A stretch of 64,000 bases of DNA, taken from the NCBI RefSeq assembly GCF_000737785.1, contig NZ_JPRO01000014.1, positions 247,802 to 311,801 on the forward strand, written 5' to 3'. Position 1 is the stretch's first letter. Each line of letters starts with the position of its first letter. Positions 18,309 to 26,646 of the stretch are shown here, piece by piece. Source of the DNA: Chryseobacterium luteum (GTDB lineage: Bacteria > Bacteroidota > Bacteroidia > Flavobacteriales > Weeksellaceae). The notes below the pieces were generated by a model. It was not told where the DNA came from, ran no database searches, and saw only the letters and a program-made list of their open reading frames with translations. Both the position numbers and the translations under genes were made by a program.

Positions 18309-18460
18309 GAGCCTGTTTAAAATGTATTCAATAAAAATTATGATGCAGAAATAATTACTAAAGAAACATATTCCTCTTGCAGATTACGCAGATTTATTTC
18401 AGTTATAAAAATCTGCGTAGTCTGCCAAATCTGCGAGATTTTTAAAATTTAAACAGCCTC
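18309..18460 (+). mobile_element. MITE-like element family A, copy 2
   Basis: This 152-bp element is bounded by GAGCCTGTTTAAA and TTTAAACAGCCTC, with an internal GCAGATTACGCAGATT/AATCTGCGTAGTCTGC inverted repeat. It is the best-preserved copy in the window and holds no open frame. Confidence 0.8.
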
Positions 18461-18534
18461 TAATAAAAAAATCCTCAACTAAATTACAGAAAATAACTTA
18501 TATTGAGGATGAATATTATGATAAATAAACCTTA

Positions 18535-19146
18535 TCAGAATTGAATTCCCAGGTCCGCCAGTTCCTTTTCCAGATCAGTATCCGGATCAATTTTAATGGT
18601 TTTAAAACCCAGCGAAGCGGCCATTTCTGTATTTTTAGGATTATCATCTATGAAAACAGATTCATCCGCCTTAAGATGGTATCTTTCCAGCAGGATATGC
18701 CATATTTCAGGGTCCGGTTTGATCAGTTTTTCTGCTCCTGAAACTACAATTTTCCCGTTAAAAAGCTGAAAGAAATCATAATTTTCCAGGGCATAAGGAA
18801 AAGTTTCCTCAGACCAGTTGGTCAGCCCGAATAATTGATAATCCGTACGGCTTAGGCGTCTTAAAATCTCTACATTTTGCGGAATATCACTTCTCAGCAT
18901 CACGGTCCAGTTATCGTAATAGGCCCTGAGCTCTTTTTCCCATTCAGGGAATTTTTTCACCTGGATTTCTGTACCTTCTGCCAGGCTTCTTCCCTGGTCC
19001 TGTTCTTCATTCCAATCCGACTGGGCAATATGCCGGAGGAAATACTCCATCTTTTCATCGTCATTGAAATAATCTTTGAAAAAATATCTGGGATTCCAAT
19101 CCACTAATACACCTCCAAAATCGAAGATAATATTCTTAATTTCCAT
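18535..19146 (-). CDS. HAD family hydrolase (HAD-IA, YihX-like)
   Basis: This 203-aa haloacid dehalogenase-like phosphatase has motif I FDFGGVLVDWNP (nucleophile Asp near residue 9; the usual second Asp is replaced as in YihX-type enzymes), motif II in GLTNWSEE (about 112), motif III Lys in KLIKPDPEIW (about 140) and motif IV FIDDNPKN (about 166). It is likely a small-molecule phosphatase, with sugar phosphates the usual substrates of the YihX branch. It is flanked by repeats on both sides. Confidence 0.85.
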   Translation of the reverse strand: MEIKNIIFDFGGVLVDWNPRYFFKDYFNDDEKMEYFLRHIAQSDWNEEQDQGRSLAEGTEIQVKKFPEWEKELRAYYDNWTVMLRSDIPQNVEILRRLSRTDYQLFGLTNWSEETFPYALENYDFFQLFNGKIVVSGAEKLIKPDPEIWHILLERYHLKADESVFIDDNPKNTEMAASLGFKTIKIDPDTDLEKELADLGIQF

Positions 19147-19176
19147 ATATGCTTTTAAGCTTTTTTAATTTTACCT

Positions 19177-19341
19177 AACCACAAAAGTCGCAAAAGTTTT
19201 GATATTTAAACCCTTTAGAATACATAAATTTCAAAAGATTATTATTCTGAGAACATTAAGTTCATATAAGCAGAAGATCAAAAAAATTATAAAACTTACG
19301 ATAACTAAAGTGTTTAAAAAGCTTTTGTGACTTTTGTGGTT
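19177..19341. mobile_element. MITE-like element with 20-bp terminal inverted repeats
   Basis: AACCACAAAAGTCGCAAAAG (19177-19196) is matched by its inverse complement at 19322-19341 with one mismatch, bounding a 165-bp AT-rich element without coding potential. It differs in sequence from family A and is directly followed by the 55-bp repeat. Confidence 0.75.
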
Positions 19342-19353
19342 GATATAAACCTA

Positions 19354-19408
19354 AACCACCCCGTCAAAAATTCTTTGAATTTTCGACACCCCTCCGGAGG
19401 AGGGGAAT
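19354..19408. repeat. 55-bp interspersed repeat, copy 2
   Basis: This is the inverted near-identical copy of 5215-5269. It contains the CCACCCCGTC head, an AATTC/GAATT dyad and a CCTCCGGAGGAGGGG tail. Confidence 0.75.
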
Positions 19409-19444
19409 GTGATGCCTGCCAATTAAAAATTTGTGGTTACAAAT

Positions 19445-19876
19445 TTACTCCGGTTTATAGAACTGGTACTGCCCGTTTTCATAGTACGCATTGATATGCT
19501 GCAGGCCATTCGTCAGGATAATTTCTTTTGCCCCGATAATGGAGTTGTATCTTGCCGTCTGCTCAAACGTTTTCTCTGTCAGCCTGATTTGTGGTGCCTT
19601 GCATTCGATCAGGATAATGGGCTCTGTTTTCTCGGTAACGAGGAGGTCTATTCTTTTGGTAAGTCCGTTCAGAAGGATCTTTTTTTCGGTAATAAGTGCT
19701 GACGGGGAATAAGCTTTTACGGTAAGATAATAGTGTACCCAGTGCTGCCTCACCCATTCTTCGGGGGTAAGGAGAAGGTAAGTTTTGCGGACCAAGTCAT
19801 AAATAAAAAACTTATCTTTGTCTTTCTTGAATTTAAAATCAAAAGTTTCCTGAAAATTCAGTTTTGGAAGTTCCAT
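19445..19876 (-). CDS. HsdR N-terminal-like nuclease domain protein
   Basis: I choose the ATG at 19876 (143 aa, MELPKLNF) over one at 19909, because the longer form would overlap the divergent holA start. The RIDLLV...IILIECKAP segment (about residues 70-90) is the D-(D/E)XK core of type I restriction HSDR_N_2 domains, here as a stand-alone protein. Such single-domain proteins are widespread in Bacteroidota beside holA; a nucleic-acid processing role is plausible but unproven. Confidence 0.75.
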   Translation of the reverse strand: MELPKLNFQETFDFKFKKDKDKFFIYDLVRKTYLLLTPEEWVRQHWVHYYLTVKAYSPSALITEKKILLNGLTKRIDLLVTEKTEPIILIECKAPQIRLTEKTFEQTARYNSIIGAKEIILTNGLQHINAYYENGQYQFYKPE

Positions 19877-19883
19877 TAATAAG

Positions 19884-20921
19884 ATGAAAGAATTAGATTT
19901 AATCCTCAAAAATATTAAAAATAAAGAAGTTTTACCTATTTATTTTTTCCACGGAGAAGAACCTTACTTTATTGATGTTGCCATAAAAGTGCTTGAACAC
20001 GACTTTCTGGAGGAAGACGAAAAAGCTTTTAACCAGACCGTAGTGTACGGAAAAGATACTTCCTATCAGGAGATCCTTTCCCTGGCCAGGCAGTTCCCGA
20101 TGATGGGGGACAGGCAGGTGATCATTATAAAGGAAGCCCAGGATCTGAAGCTGAATGAAGAAGAAAACAGGATTTTGGAAGCCTATGTTGAAAATCCCGT
20201 CCCGTCTACAGTGCTTGTTTTTGCCCACAAGCATAAAAAGCTGGACAGCAGGAAAAAAGCCGCAAAAGCCCTGGACAAAGCAAAGGCTCTCTTCTTAAGT
20301 GAATCGGTTAGGGATACCAATCTGCCGAAATGGATTGCGGACGAATGCGCACAGCTCAAAATTAAAACGGCTCCGAATATCTCCAATCTCCTTGCGGAAT
20401 ATCTGGGGAATGACCTTTCAAGAATTGCCAACGAACTGAATAAGCTGAAGATCATCCTAAAAGAAGGTGAGATACTGGACGGAACGATCGTGGAAAACCA
20501 TATCGGGATCAGCAAAGAATATAATGTTTTTGAGCTTCAGAAAGCTTTAGGAGCCAAAAATGCTGATGCTGCCTTCAGGATTGCTCATTTTATGGGTAAA
20601 AATCCAAAGAACAATCCTTTTGTGATGATGCTTGCCAGTCTTTACAGTTACTTTTCCAATGTGATCATTTACCAGACGATGGCCGGACAGCCGCCACAGG
20701 TTATTGCTTCACAAATGGGTGTTAACCCTTATTTTATTAAAGATTATGCGGAAAGCGCAAGATTGTATCCTTTGAAGCATGCAACAAGGGTCATTTCGAT
20801 CTTGAGAGAATTTGATATGAAAGGAAAGGGCCTTGGTGCTGTGAATATGAGCGAGGCGGAACTCATCAAAGAGCTTGTCTATAAGATTATCAATGTGGAT
20901 AAGATTAAGATGAAAGTTTAA
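19884..20921 (+). CDS. holA: DNA polymerase III delta subunit
   Basis: This 345-aa clamp-loader subunit opens the beta clamp at the replication fork. The N-terminal IYFFHGEEPYFIDVAIKVLE, the following ARQFPMMGDRQVIIIKEAQ strand-helix and the LGNDLSRIANELNKL helix (about residue 175) are characteristic of the delta AAA+-like fold without a functional P-loop. The start is 7 bases from the divergent nuclease-domain gene, so their promoters overlap. Confidence 0.92.
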   Translation: MKELDLILKNIKNKEVLPIYFFHGEEPYFIDVAIKVLEHDFLEEDEKAFNQTVVYGKDTSYQEILSLARQFPMMGDRQVIIIKEAQDLKLNEEENRILEAYVENPVPSTVLVFAHKHKKLDSRKKAAKALDKAKALFLSESVRDTNLPKWIADECAQLKIKTAPNISNLLAEYLGNDLSRIANELNKLKIILKEGEILDGTIVENHIGISKEYNVFELQKALGAKNADAAFRIAHFMGKNPKNNPFVMMLASLYSYFSNVIIYQTMAGQPPQVIASQMGVNPYFIKDYAESARLYPLKHATRVISILREFDMKGKGLGAVNMSEAELIKELVYKIINVDKIKMKV

Positions 20922-20922
20922 A

Positions 20923-21369
20923 ATGAGAAATAAGGTATTTTTACTTACGGTATTGAATTTTCTGTTTTTATTTTTTGTGAGTATTTTAATTCTATCATTT
21001 ATTTTTTTCTATCCATATTATTCCCAGGCAAGTTATGAGGATGTTACTGTACTAAATAATACAGATATTGGGAGATTCGGTTTTGGCAGCATTAAAGTCA
21101 ATATGCTTTTTTTTATTTTAAAATTAATTTTTATATCAATATCAACCAGCTTTTTATATTTAAAAGTGATATATAAATCTCAAAAATATATTTCGTTACT
21201 TATTGTTACTTCAGTAAATCTTTTTCTGTACTCTGTATTTAATGATTATTGGAATTGGGTGGTTTATCCTTTTGGCCGTTTTTCACTATTTAATATAATT
21301 GTTGTTTTAAGTTTATTTTTTCTTTTCTGGTTTTTGGTCGTCAATTCCAAAAAGTTTAGTTTAAAATAA
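20923..21369 (+). CDS. Hypothetical four-helix membrane protein
   Basis: The protein is not recognised. The 148 residues show hydrophobic segments at about 7-30, 60-82, 90-110 and 118-140, with few charges. It begins one base after the holA stop and is probably cotranscribed. The codon use is much more AT-rich than holA, suggesting a less constrained or more recently acquired gene. Confidence 0.55.
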   Translation: MRNKVFLLTVLNFLFLFFVSILILSFIFFYPYYSQASYEDVTVLNNTDIGRFGFGSIKVNMLFFILKLIFISISTSFLYLKVIYKSQKYISLLIVTSVNLFLYSVFNDYWNWVVYPFGRFSLFNIIVVLSLFFLFWFLVVNSKKFSLK

Positions 21370-21397
21370 TGAATTTGTTTAAACTTCTTTATTGGAG

Positions 21398-21675
21398 AAT
21401 CGCAAAGGCGCAAAGTTTTTTTAACTGTATGGATGTTTTTAAGGCGCAAGAAAATCAAAGATTTTCAGTAAAAATTCTATAGTAAAAAAGTTAAAGCCTG
21501 TTTAAATTATATTCAATAAATTATAATGCAGAAATAATTAGTAAAAAAAAATATTCTCTTGCATACCAAGGAGGTTTATTTCAGTTATAAAAATCTGCGT
21601 AATCTGCTAGATTTTAAAAATTAAACAACCTCTTAGAAATTTTATCGCAGATAAAATTTTTGCGCATTTGCGATT
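21398..21675. mobile_element. Inverted-repeat element with a nested family A MITE
   Basis: AATCGCAAAGGCGCAAA (from 21398) and its near-complement ending at 21675 (AATCGCAAATGCGCAAA when inverted) bound a 278-bp segment. A family A copy lies inside at 21494-21632 (ends AAGCCTGTTTAAA and TTAAACAACCTC, with several changes from copies 1 and 2). It is therefore a nested insertion. No gene lies between 21369 and 21825. Confidence 0.65.
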
Positions 21676-21824
21676 GGCCAACTGTGTAAAATATAAATTT
21701 AAACAGATTTAATATATAAATCTGATATTTCATATTGACAAGTATCATTAAAAATACTTTAATAAAACATTAAAAATTACGAAATTAGCAGACTGAATTA
21801 AAATCTTTTTGAACAAAGTAAATT

Positions 21825-22766
21825 ATGGAACAAAATATTTTAGATTGTGTGATCGTTGGATCCGGGCCTTCCGGTTTTACAGCAGCTATTTATGCAGCAA
21901 GAGCAGACCTGAAACCGGAGCTGTACACAGGTTTGGAACCGGGCGGACAATTGACCACAACTACGGAGGTTGATAACTTTCCAGGATATCCGGCAGGGAT
22001 TACAGGACCTGAAATGATGATGGATCTGCAGAAGCAGGCGGAAAGATTCGACACGAAAGTTCATTACGAAATGATCACTAAAGCTGAGTTCTCTAAAGAA
22101 AACGGCGGTGTTCACAAACTATACGCAGGAAACAAAGAGATCCTGGCCAAAACGGTTATTATCTCCACAGGGGCTACCGCAAAATATCTGGGCCTTGCAG
22201 ATGAGAAAAAATATGCAGGAGGCGGTGTTTCGGCATGTGCTACATGCGACGGATTCTTCTACAGGGGAAAAGATGTAGTGGTAGTAGGAGCAGGAGATAC
22301 AGCAGCAGAAGAAGCCACTTATCTTGCCAAATTGACCAGAAAAGTAACGATGCTGGTGAGAAAAGACGTTTTCAGGGCTTCTAAAGCAATGATCCACAGG
22401 GTGGAAAACACTCCGAATATTGAAGTGAAATTCAACCATGAGCTGATCGGCATTGAAGGAGAAAACAGCCTTGTGGAAAGAGCCATGATCATCAACAACC
22501 AAACGCAGGAAACCTCTGCCGTTGATGTAGAAGGGATCTTCATCGCCATTGGCCACAAGCCGAATACGGATATCTTCGCAGGACAGATAGACCTTGACGA
22601 AAACGGGTATATCCTTACTGAAAAAGGATCTACAAGAACCAATCTTCCGGGCGTATTTGCTGCAGGAGATGTTCAGGATCATATCTACAGACAGGCGATC
22701 ACTGCTGCAGGAAGCGGATGTATGGCGGCTATGGATGCAGAAAAGTATCTGGCTGAATTACATTAA
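21825..22766 (+). CDS. trxB: Thioredoxin-disulfide reductase
   Basis: This 313-aa FAD/NADPH enzyme keeps thioredoxin reduced. The sequence shows the FAD-binding GSGPSGFTAAIYAARA near residue 12, the redox CATC pair (ACATCDGFF, about 137), the NADPH site VVGAGDTAAEEA (about 154) and the C-terminal AAGDV FAD motif (about 283). It is a single-gene unit preceded by repeats and followed by a terminator. Confidence 0.96.
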   Translation: MEQNILDCVIVGSGPSGFTAAIYAARADLKPELYTGLEPGGQLTTTTEVDNFPGYPAGITGPEMMMDLQKQAERFDTKVHYEMITKAEFSKENGGVHKLYAGNKEILAKTVIISTGATAKYLGLADEKKYAGGGVSACATCDGFFYRGKDVVVVGAGDTAAEEATYLAKLTRKVTMLVRKDVFRASKAMIHRVENTPNIEVKFNHELIGIEGENSLVERAMIINNQTQETSAVDVEGIFIAIGHKPNTDIFAGQIDLDENGYILTEKGSTRTNLPGVFAAGDVQDHIYRQAITAAGSGCMAAMDAEKYLAELH

Positions 22767-22788
22767 TAATTCAGATTGTACAATACAG

Positions 22789-22816
22789 AGCGTACCCGGT
22801 GGGTGCGCTTTTTTTG
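22789..22816 (+). terminator. Intrinsic terminator after trxB
   Basis: AGCG-T-ACCC pairs with GGGT-G-CGCT around a GGT loop, followed by TTTTTTTT. It lies 22 bases past the trxB stop. Confidence 0.85.
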
Positions 22817-22925
22817 TTTAGATAATTTACATTTCAATACCTTAAACTTTATAAAAATCAAAGAAGCTTCTATTCGCAACAATAAAAAAATCTGCTGAAT
22901 CTCCATGATCCGCGTGAGGAATAGG

Positions 22926-23250
22926 CTTTAGCCTTCCGGCAGTTCTGAACTTCCTCCGGGTGGTCTGTCAACTCTCTATTACCACTTAATTAAGTGTCTT
23001 TAACCGGTTGTTGAAATGGTTTTACCCATTAGAAAAGCAGGTATAGCGGCTTATGAACTTCCTCCGGGCAGTTCATGAAGTATCTCCGGGCTATTCGTAA
23101 GTGGTGCGGGACAGTTACTGAACTGCCTTTAGCTACTTGACTAACCGCTTTTACCCTCTTATGAAAGGGGATTTAGCCCCCTGGGTAAGGGGGTGTAGGG
23201 ACTTATGCAAGGGGTTGCCGGCAGTTATAGAAGGGGGTAGTGGCTATAAA
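22926..23250. repeat. Degenerate tandem array of ~21-23 bp hairpin units
   Basis: About 14 units of 20-23 bp follow each other, with a loose pattern TTTAGC-NRCTTATGAA-RRGG. Examples are TATAGCGGCTTATGAACTTC, TTTTACCCTCTTATGAAAGG and TGTAGGGACTTATGCAAGGG. Many units are small imperfect palindromes with changed but still pairing arms (CAGTT/GAACTG, CCACTTAA/TTAAGTG, CCCTC/AAGGGG). No frame stays open through it. The stretch 22817-22925 before it holds only a fragment resembling the inner part of the family A MITE. Confidence 0.6.
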
Positions 23251-23255
23251 CAAAA

Positions 23256-23655
23256 AAACAGCTTCCGGTGGTGGCAGATAATTTAAACACAGAAAGCAGT
23301 CTGACAGTCCTGCAAAGGGTATTAAGAAAGTATAACAGTACCAATGAATCACTGATTCATCATTGTGACTGTGGCCTTTAGTATTGCCTGAATGAATATT
23401 AGATGATTCTGTAAAAATATCGATTAAATGTAGTATAGCCTAAAATTTGATCCTTATGAAAATACGATTACAAAAAGAGTAAACGGTATTTTAAAGTATG
23501 AATTTGATATTGATAAACATATATTAATATTGATATGAGAAGGAAAATGGTAGATCAGGCTATTGAAGTTTATAAGGAACTACGTCCACATTTTCAAATC
23601 ATATCTAATTTCAAATCATATGCACAGACAATCACAAAAAACTATAAAAACAAAA
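23256..23655 (+). pseudogene. IS3-family transposase remnant (3' half of orfB)
   Basis: Translated pieces match the C-terminal half of IS3/IS150-type DDE transposases: VVADNLNTESSLTVLQ, then LIHHCDCGL-stop-YC (normally LIHHSDRGLQYC), DPYENTITKRVNGILKYEF, AIEVYKELRPHF and MHRQSQKTIKTK. Three Gln codons are now TAG or TAA, and at least two frameshifts are present. The 5' half is missing; the hairpin array abuts the break. Confidence 0.75.
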
Positions 23656-23656
23656 A

Positions 23657-23682
23657 CCAGAGCAAAAACTTTTTTGCTCTGG
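23657..23682. terminator. 12-bp stem hairpin, likely bidirectional terminator
   Basis: CCAGAGCAAAAA and TTTTTGCTCTGG-type arms form a perfect 12-bp stem with a two-base loop. A-rich and T-rich flanks allow termination in either direction. It lies between the IS remnant and the toxin locus. Confidence 0.7.
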
Positions 23683-23775
23683 TCCAATTATTTATTTTTG
23701 TCCTTTAATCTATATCGGATTTTCCGGACTAGTAAAAGGACAGATTTATACATTATACTCAATAATTGTAGATAA

Positions 23776-24418
23776 CTACTGTTTATTAGCATCATTCTGC
23801 GTGATGTTCAAAAACAAACTGTCCTCTATTATAGGTTGTGCTATAAATTTCGTCTTCCCAAAATTAAGTTTTGAAAATCTTCGTAAGTATTCTCCTTCGG
23901 GATAATTTCCTTTTAATACTTTGTCATAAGGATAATAGTTTTGTTTATACTTTGAAGAATATTTTTCTAATGGGGCAGATTGTTTGATAATTAACTTATA
24001 TTTTACACTCAATTTTTCCCTTTCTTTTAAATAAAAAACAGAGTTTCCATCACCAGGTCTTTCGTCCCCTATAAAATCAGCGTTTCCAATTTCAGTTAGA
24101 TAAGCATTGTGAATACTATCTAGTTTTTTTTGATAAAATTTTGAAAATTGATTATCCTCTATTATAGCATATACATTTATAGGAAAATCTCTTTCTTTCC
24201 CACCTTGGGTAGAAAAATCTTTGAATTTCTTATCTCCAAATTCAAGTGTATTCGGTACTGGGAAAACAATGTTTTGAGAAGTATTATTTTCAAATATAAG
24301 AATCAATTCATTATCGTTTTTAATATACTCTAAGCTAAAAGTATTATTCTTTTTCTGCTTTTGCTTACAAGACAATAAACAAAATATTATTAATAAAGCT
24401 AATGTGATATTTTTTCAT
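23776..24418 (-). pseudogene. Candidate immunity lipoprotein of cassette 3, start frameshifted
   Basis: About 200 codons encode a lipoprotein-like protein: NITLALLIIFCLLSC is a typical lipobox signal, followed by a soluble acidic/basic domain without recognised family. The only suitable ATG (24416-24418) overlaps the stop of the upstream toxin tip as ATGA, but a run of six A places it one base out of frame with the signal peptide. Either the tract is a sequencing or assembly slip, or the gene is broken. By position it should protect against the tip encoded at 24,415-25,279. Confidence 0.55.
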
Positions 24419-25279
24419 TTTAAAGTACTTTTTAAATAATTATTAAAAATTGGTTGTATCTTGGGTTTTAAGATATCAAAACTTTTAAAGTTACTTACTT
24501 CAGTATTAAATGCACCCATATTCAAATTAAGCTTTTCCCACTTCCTAAACATAATATATTGTTGTTCCCATCTGGAAGTATAGTATTCATGTACTCTAAC
24601 ACGTTGATGAGTTGCAGTAAGCTCTTCTACATCAAATAGTCTGGCATTATTTAAAATAGAATGAAAAATCTCGTGTCCCATTGTTAAGTCCAATTGCTCT
24701 AAACTTATGAATGTTCCTTTTGGTAAATATATTCTTTGCCATACAATAATATTATTATGTGTAAGAACTTCGTTAATCCCCAAGATCTTCTTTCTCCATT
24801 GACTAAAGATCTTTATTACTACTTCCACCAAATGAATAGCCTTGGCTTACTATGTAAGGGCTTAAGTCACTTGTTTCATCTACAAAATGCCAACTACCGC
24901 GGATAAATTGATTTTTATAGTGAGCATTTGCTACTTTTAATACTGTATCACGGCTGAAAGCAGCTTCCGTTGTGCCATTTAAAGTATTATCATCACTAAC
25001 AAGCATTTCACTTACACTGTATTCATATCCGGCATTAATTCCATCAGTAGAAGACAAATTAAATGTATAATTTATTCCTGTAAATCCTATTAATGCACTT
25101 TTAAAGATATTTTGTCCGGTTGCTATTCCATTAAATATACTTCCAACAGATCCAACTATGGAATTTGCAATAAACTTAGTTCCATATACATTATATTGCT
25201 TATTCCCTGGCCATATAGGGTGGATTACCTTGAAGTCTTCTGTTTTTATATTTAAAAGACTTGATATTAGCTTTTCCAA
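24415..25279 (-). pseudogene. Orphan RHS toxin tip, cassette 3 (HExxH), frameshifted
   Basis: The first part (25279-24803) begins with an unknown 30-residue stretch, then the junction VYGTKFIANSIVGSVGS and GFTGINYTF shared with the main RHS protein, then a unique domain. A +1 shift is needed near 24,803-24,831 to continue into the second part, which holds TMGHEIFHSILNN, a zincin HExxH motif. There is no RHS core and no obvious promoter, so this looks like a silent or decaying replacement tip. Confidence 0.7.
25065..25195 (-). repeat. RHS junction direct repeat, copy 3
   Basis: About 130 bases encode VYGTKFIANSIVGSVGS through GINYTF. They are nearly identical to 28560-28695 and 27253-27375 and in the same orientation, and so can serve as recombination homology. 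Confidence 0.85.
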
Positions 25280-25307
25280 TATAGAATTTATTATTTTGCC
25301 TCTAAAA

Positions 25308-25336
25308 TAATAAGAACAGGAGAACCCTGTTCTTAC
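25308..25336 (-). terminator. Terminator-like hairpin after immunity gene copy 2
   Basis: AAGAACAGG and CCTGTTCTT pair around AGAAC. The same hairpin, slightly changed, occurs at 26056-26082 after the paralogous immunity gene, as part of a tandem duplication. Confidence 0.6.
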
Positions 25337-25369
25337 TTCAATGTCCTTTTATTAATTTCAATAAACAAT

Positions 25370-25891
25370 TTATCTTACAAAAGGTATTTTAGCATCAATA
25401 CTATCATCTAATAAGCGGTAGCCTTTACTTTCTAATTCATTAATATACTGTTTACAGATTAGCGGCATACCATTTTGTTCATTATGCCTCGATTCGGCAA
25501 CTCTAATATAATTACCTGCTTTAGAAAAATCATAAATACCTCTTTCCATAAAATTTAAGCTTAAAGTGGTATCCATTTTCTGTTTAGGCTTTAATATAAT
25601 CAGATCATTTTTACAATCTATCGCTTCACGAGAACGATATCCTCTTGAAAAATTTACAGGATCTAATTTTTTATTATTCAACATCCAATACGAATTACCA
25701 ACAAAACCATATGGATCGATAATATATGTAAAATTAGAATTGTTCTTTATAGTAAATATTACTGGCTCATCTGCTATTAGTTTTACAGGTGTTTTGACAA
25801 GTATATCAATATCATTACTTTTATTTAACTTCATTTGTGGTGAACAAAAAGTACAGCTAAGACATGATATTATTACAACAATTCTTTTCAT
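25370..25891 (-). CDS. Candidate immunity lipoprotein, duplicate copy
   Basis: This 173-aa paralogue of the protein at 26121-26645 shares MKRIVVIISCLSCTFCSPQ, QMKLNKS, YIIDPFGF/YGF with IGNSYW, and a KIPFVR/K end. The signal peptide has a Cys at the lipobox position, so it is a probable lipoprotein. The adjacent upstream DNA is only the last third of a toxin tip, so this copy has no complete partner toxin. It may broaden or vary protection, or be a leftover of cassette turnover. Confidence 0.7.
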   Translation of the reverse strand: MKRIVVIISCLSCTFCSPQMKLNKSNDIDILVKTPVKLIADEPVIFTIKNNSNFTYIIDPYGFVGNSYWMLNNKKLDPVNFSRGYRSREAIDCKNDLIILKPKQKMDTTLSLNFMERGIYDFSKAGNYIRVAESRHNEQNGMPLICKQYINELESKGYRLLDDSIDAKIPFVR

Positions 25892-26020
25892 ATTATATAT
25901 ATGTTAAGGTATTTAATTAATACAGACTAATAGTCGTTAATATTCAGAGATTCCAAGGTCCATTGATCCTGTCCATTCTGCTGTGAATTGATACGATGAG
26001 ATCTCATTTAAAGTACTGAC
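25892..26020 (-). pseudogene. 3'-end fragment of a toxin tip (duplicate of cassette 2 end)
   Basis: The segment matches 26647-26776, the last ~40 codons of the cassette 2 tip (ISSYQFTAEWTGSMD region), with scattered differences. The HExxH part is absent. It marks a tandem duplication of [tip end + immunity gene + terminator]. Confidence 0.75.
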
Positions 26021-26055
26021 TAAAAATAATATATGGTATTTTTTCTGTAAAATAA

Positions 26056-26082
26056 GTAAGAACAGGGTTCTCCTGCTCTTAC
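26056..26082 (-). terminator. Terminator-like hairpin after immunity gene copy 1
   Basis: GTAAGAACAGG pairs with CCTGCTCTTAC (one mismatch) around GTTCT, 39 bases after the immunity gene stop. Confidence 0.6.
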
Positions 26083-26120
26083 TCTAATGCCTTATTTTTT
26101 ATTGAGGTCAATAATCAAAT

Positions 26121-26645
26121 TTATTTTACAAAAGGTATTTTTGCTACAATACTATCTTCCAGTACTCGGTACCCCTGACTTTCCAATATTTTGATATATG
26201 AATCACACCCTAATAATGTGGCGTTTTGCCTATTATGCTTTGATTTTACGTTTAAAATATAATTACCTTGTTTTGAAAAATCATAAATACCTTTATTATA
26301 ATAATCTAAATTTATATATGTACTAATTTTTTGAGAAGGATTCAATATAATTAAATCATCCTTACAAAGTTCATTATCATCACGCTTATAATGTCCTCTA
26401 AAGAAATCAGCAGGTTCTATCTTTTTACCATCAACAATCCAATAAGAATTGCCAATAAACCCAAATGGATCAATAATGTAGCTTTCTTTGCTATTATTTA
26501 TTATAGTATACATTTTATCATTTTCCCCGTTTAGTTTACCAGGTGTTTCTAATAGAATATCTATTTGCTTACTTTTATTTAACTTCATTTGTGGTGAACA
26601 AAAAGTACAGCCAAGACATGATATTATTACAATAATTCTTTTCAT
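26121..26645 (-). CDS. Candidate immunity lipoprotein of cassette 2
   Basis: This 174-aa protein has signal MKRIIVIISCLGCTFC, compatible with lipidation, then a soluble beta-rich-looking domain without a recognised family. It starts one base after the tip gene ends, the position of an immunity gene in polymorphic toxin systems. A periplasmic or outer-membrane-anchored immunity protein suggests that the toxin acts in the periplasm or enters through it. No family match is claimed; function is inferred from position. Confidence 0.65.
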   Translation of the reverse strand: MKRIIVIISCLGCTFCSPQMKLNKSKQIDILLETPGKLNGENDKMYTIINNSKESYIIDPFGFIGNSYWIVDGKKIEPADFFRGHYKRDDNELCKDDLIILNPSQKISTYINLDYYNKGIYDFSKQGNYILNVKSKHNRQNATLLGCDSYIKILESQGYRVLEDSIVAKIPFVK

Positions 26646-26646
26646 A

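Noticed and set aside
22926..23250. CRISPR array
   Set aside because: Units are adjacent without unique spacers of constant length, are very degenerate, and there are no cas genes.
25370..26645. Lipoprotein pair as ordinary paralogous metabolic genes
   Set aside because: The duplicated unit also contains the end of a toxin tip and the terminator, and each gene sits directly behind tip sequence, which fits immunity genes better.
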